Positions 63,172 through 64,000 of a DNA stretch of 64,000 nucleotides are shown here, one piece after another (positions within the stretch are counted from its first letter, which is position 1; each line of letters starts with the position of its first letter). The notes below the pieces were generated by a model. It was not told the origin of the DNA. It did not search any database and saw nothing but the letters and a program-made list of their open reading frames with translations. Origin of the DNA: Pseudomonas_T sp032052615 (GTDB lineage: Bacteria > Pseudomonadota > Gammaproteobacteria > Pseudomonadales > Pseudomonadaceae). The DNA is taken from NCBI GenBank assembly GCA_032052615.1, contig DAMBWF010000001.1:620001-684000 (forward strand), given 5' to 3'. The translations under genes were made by a program, and so were the position numbers.

Positions 63172-64000
63172 ATGGCTCGCGTCCGAACCTTTCTGTTGTT
63201 CCTGGCGACCTGCGGCGCGTTCCATGCGCCCGGGGCGATGGCGCTCGGCGTCGGCGACATCACGCTGCATTCCGCCCTCGACCAACCCTTGGTCGCGGAT
63301 ATCCGGCTGCTGGAAACCGGCGACCTCGATAGCAACGACATCAAGGTCGGCCTGGCGCCCGAAGAGGCCTATGCGCGATCCGGCGTGGAGCGCGTGGCGT
63401 TCCTCACCGACCTGCGCTTCACGCCGATCCTGCGCAACGGAGAGGCTCGTATCCATGTAGTCTCCACCCGCCCCGTGCGCGAGCCCTACCTGAATTTCAT
63501 CATCGAAGTGGTGCGGCCCAACGGGCGGCTGCTGCGTGAATATACGGTGCTGCTCGATCCCATCGACCCCGCCTGGCGCGGCCCGGGCGCGGTGGCCGCT
63601 TCCGAGGAAGCGCCGCGAATCCAGGCGAAACCCGAGACCCGCGCGAGCCGCGCGGACGTCGCGCCCAAGGCCGTGCCGCCGGCGCGCGAAGGCAAGCACT
63701 ATACCGTCGCCCCGGGCGACAACCTGTGGCGCATCGCCAAGCGTTTCGCCGGCCCGGGCGCGGCCCAGGGCGAGATGCAGGACGGCATTCTTGCGCTCAA
63801 CCCCCAGGCGTTCGTCGGCGGCGATAGCCATCGTCTCAAGGTCGGCGAGCGGTTGCTGTTGCCGGACAGCGCGGTCGAGGCATCGACGCTTTCCCGGGAG
63901 CGGCATGCCGCGCCGGTGGCCGAGACAATGGGCGCGCCGGCCACCGTGGCGAGCGCCGACGAGGCCATGAATCCCGCGCGGATGGCGGAGGTGCAACGGC
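63172..64000 (+). CDS. FimV-like LysM protein (5' part)
   Basis: The gene runs off the right edge; 276 codons are visible. Signal peptide (residues 1-24, ending GAMA), the FimV N-terminal domain (about 25-130; LGVGDITLHSALDQPLVADI, VERVAFLTDLRFTP, PYLNFIIEVVRPNGRLLREY) and a LysM domain (176-231; YTVAPGDNLWRIAKRFAG) are present. FimV proteins organise polar structures such as type IV pili and link cell wall to the inner membrane. GAGGGA precedes the ATG at 63172. It is probably a FimV paralogue rather than FimV itself, judged by its neighbours. Confidence 0.82.
   Translation, partial: MARVRTFLLFLATCGAFHAPGAMALGVGDITLHSALDQPLVADIRLLETGDLDSNDIKVGLAPEEAYARSGVERVAFLTDLRFTPILRNGEARIHVVSTRPVREPYLNFIIEVVRPNGRLLREYTVLLDPIDPAWRGPGAVAASEEAPRIQAKPETRASRADVAPKAVPPAREGKHYTVAPGDNLWRIAKRFAGPGAAQGEMQDGILALNPQAFVGGDSHRLKVGERLLLPDSAVEASTLSRERHAAPVAETMGAPATVASADEAMNPARMAEVQR

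Overview
The window is chromosomal DNA from a GC-rich gammaproteobacterium, almost certainly a Pseudomonas in the broad sense. The evidence is the block gyrA-serC-pheA-hisC-tyrA/aroA-cmk-rpsA-ihfB with a fused prephenate dehydrogenase/EPSP synthase, the braCDEFG branched-chain amino acid importer, a CcoM-type cbb3 oxidase peptide, and several Pseudomonas-restricted small families (DUF2288, DUF5064, PA1414-like). I saw no rRNA, tRNA, CRISPR array, insertion sequence or prophage. Codon use and GC look even throughout. The identifications rest on reading the sequence and on memory of the families, not on database searches.

Layout. 1-5.6 kb: end of rluB, then a leftward series (diguanylate cyclase, yciK-like SDR, mupP, ubiG, MTA deaminase). 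5.7-18.4 kb: a rightward housekeeping block of mtnA, gyrA, aromatic/serine/histidine biosynthesis, cmk, rpsA and ihfB. 18.5-25.2 kb: GH17 membrane protein, DUF485/acetate symporter pair, DUF3309 peptide, OmpA lipoprotein, pdxH and a glycine-zipper lipoprotein. 25.3-31.2 kb: the leftward braC-D-E-F-G operon and a lipoprotein. 31.5-35.5 kb: small conserved genes and a glxR-hyi-MFS operon. 35.5-39.9 kb: rapA, an AlkB-like dioxygenase operon and a ccoM-like gene behind an ANR/FNR-type promoter. 40.4-43.5 kb: a FUSC/DUF1656/HlyD efflux operon. 43.7-49.3 kb: a Pro/Ala-rich lipoprotein, an AtuA-like protein, a family 3 binding protein, a CPBP protease that looks frameshifted, and a yqjD/yqjE/yqjK-like operon. 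49.6-57.7 kb: aceK, a divergent MFS/LysR pair, two decayed gene remnants, a TonB receptor and a sorbosone-dehydrogenase-type enzyme. 57.8-64 kb: PA1414-like peptide, tapT, ybaN-like, UPF0149, recQ, a SlyA/MarR regulator and the start of a FimV-like LysM gene.

The most interesting reading is regulatory. The SlyA-type regulator at 62.4 kb and the efflux operon at 40.4 kb are 22 kb apart but carry the same upstream element, TTAGCC(N2)CTAATAATT. This matches the half-sites of the enteric SlyA box (TTAGCAAGCTAA). In E. coli slyA lies next to the equivalent efflux genes ydhIJK, so the link may be conserved although the genes are separated here. A second clear signal is a perfect TTGAT-N4-ATCAA box placed exactly as in class II FNR/ANR promoters ahead of the 36-residue CcoM-like peptide. 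Signs of decay are a one-base frameshift in the CPBP gene and the shredded GlxA regulator plus hydrolase tail between the LysR gene and the TonB receptor. I did not find a wholly new multi-gene system.
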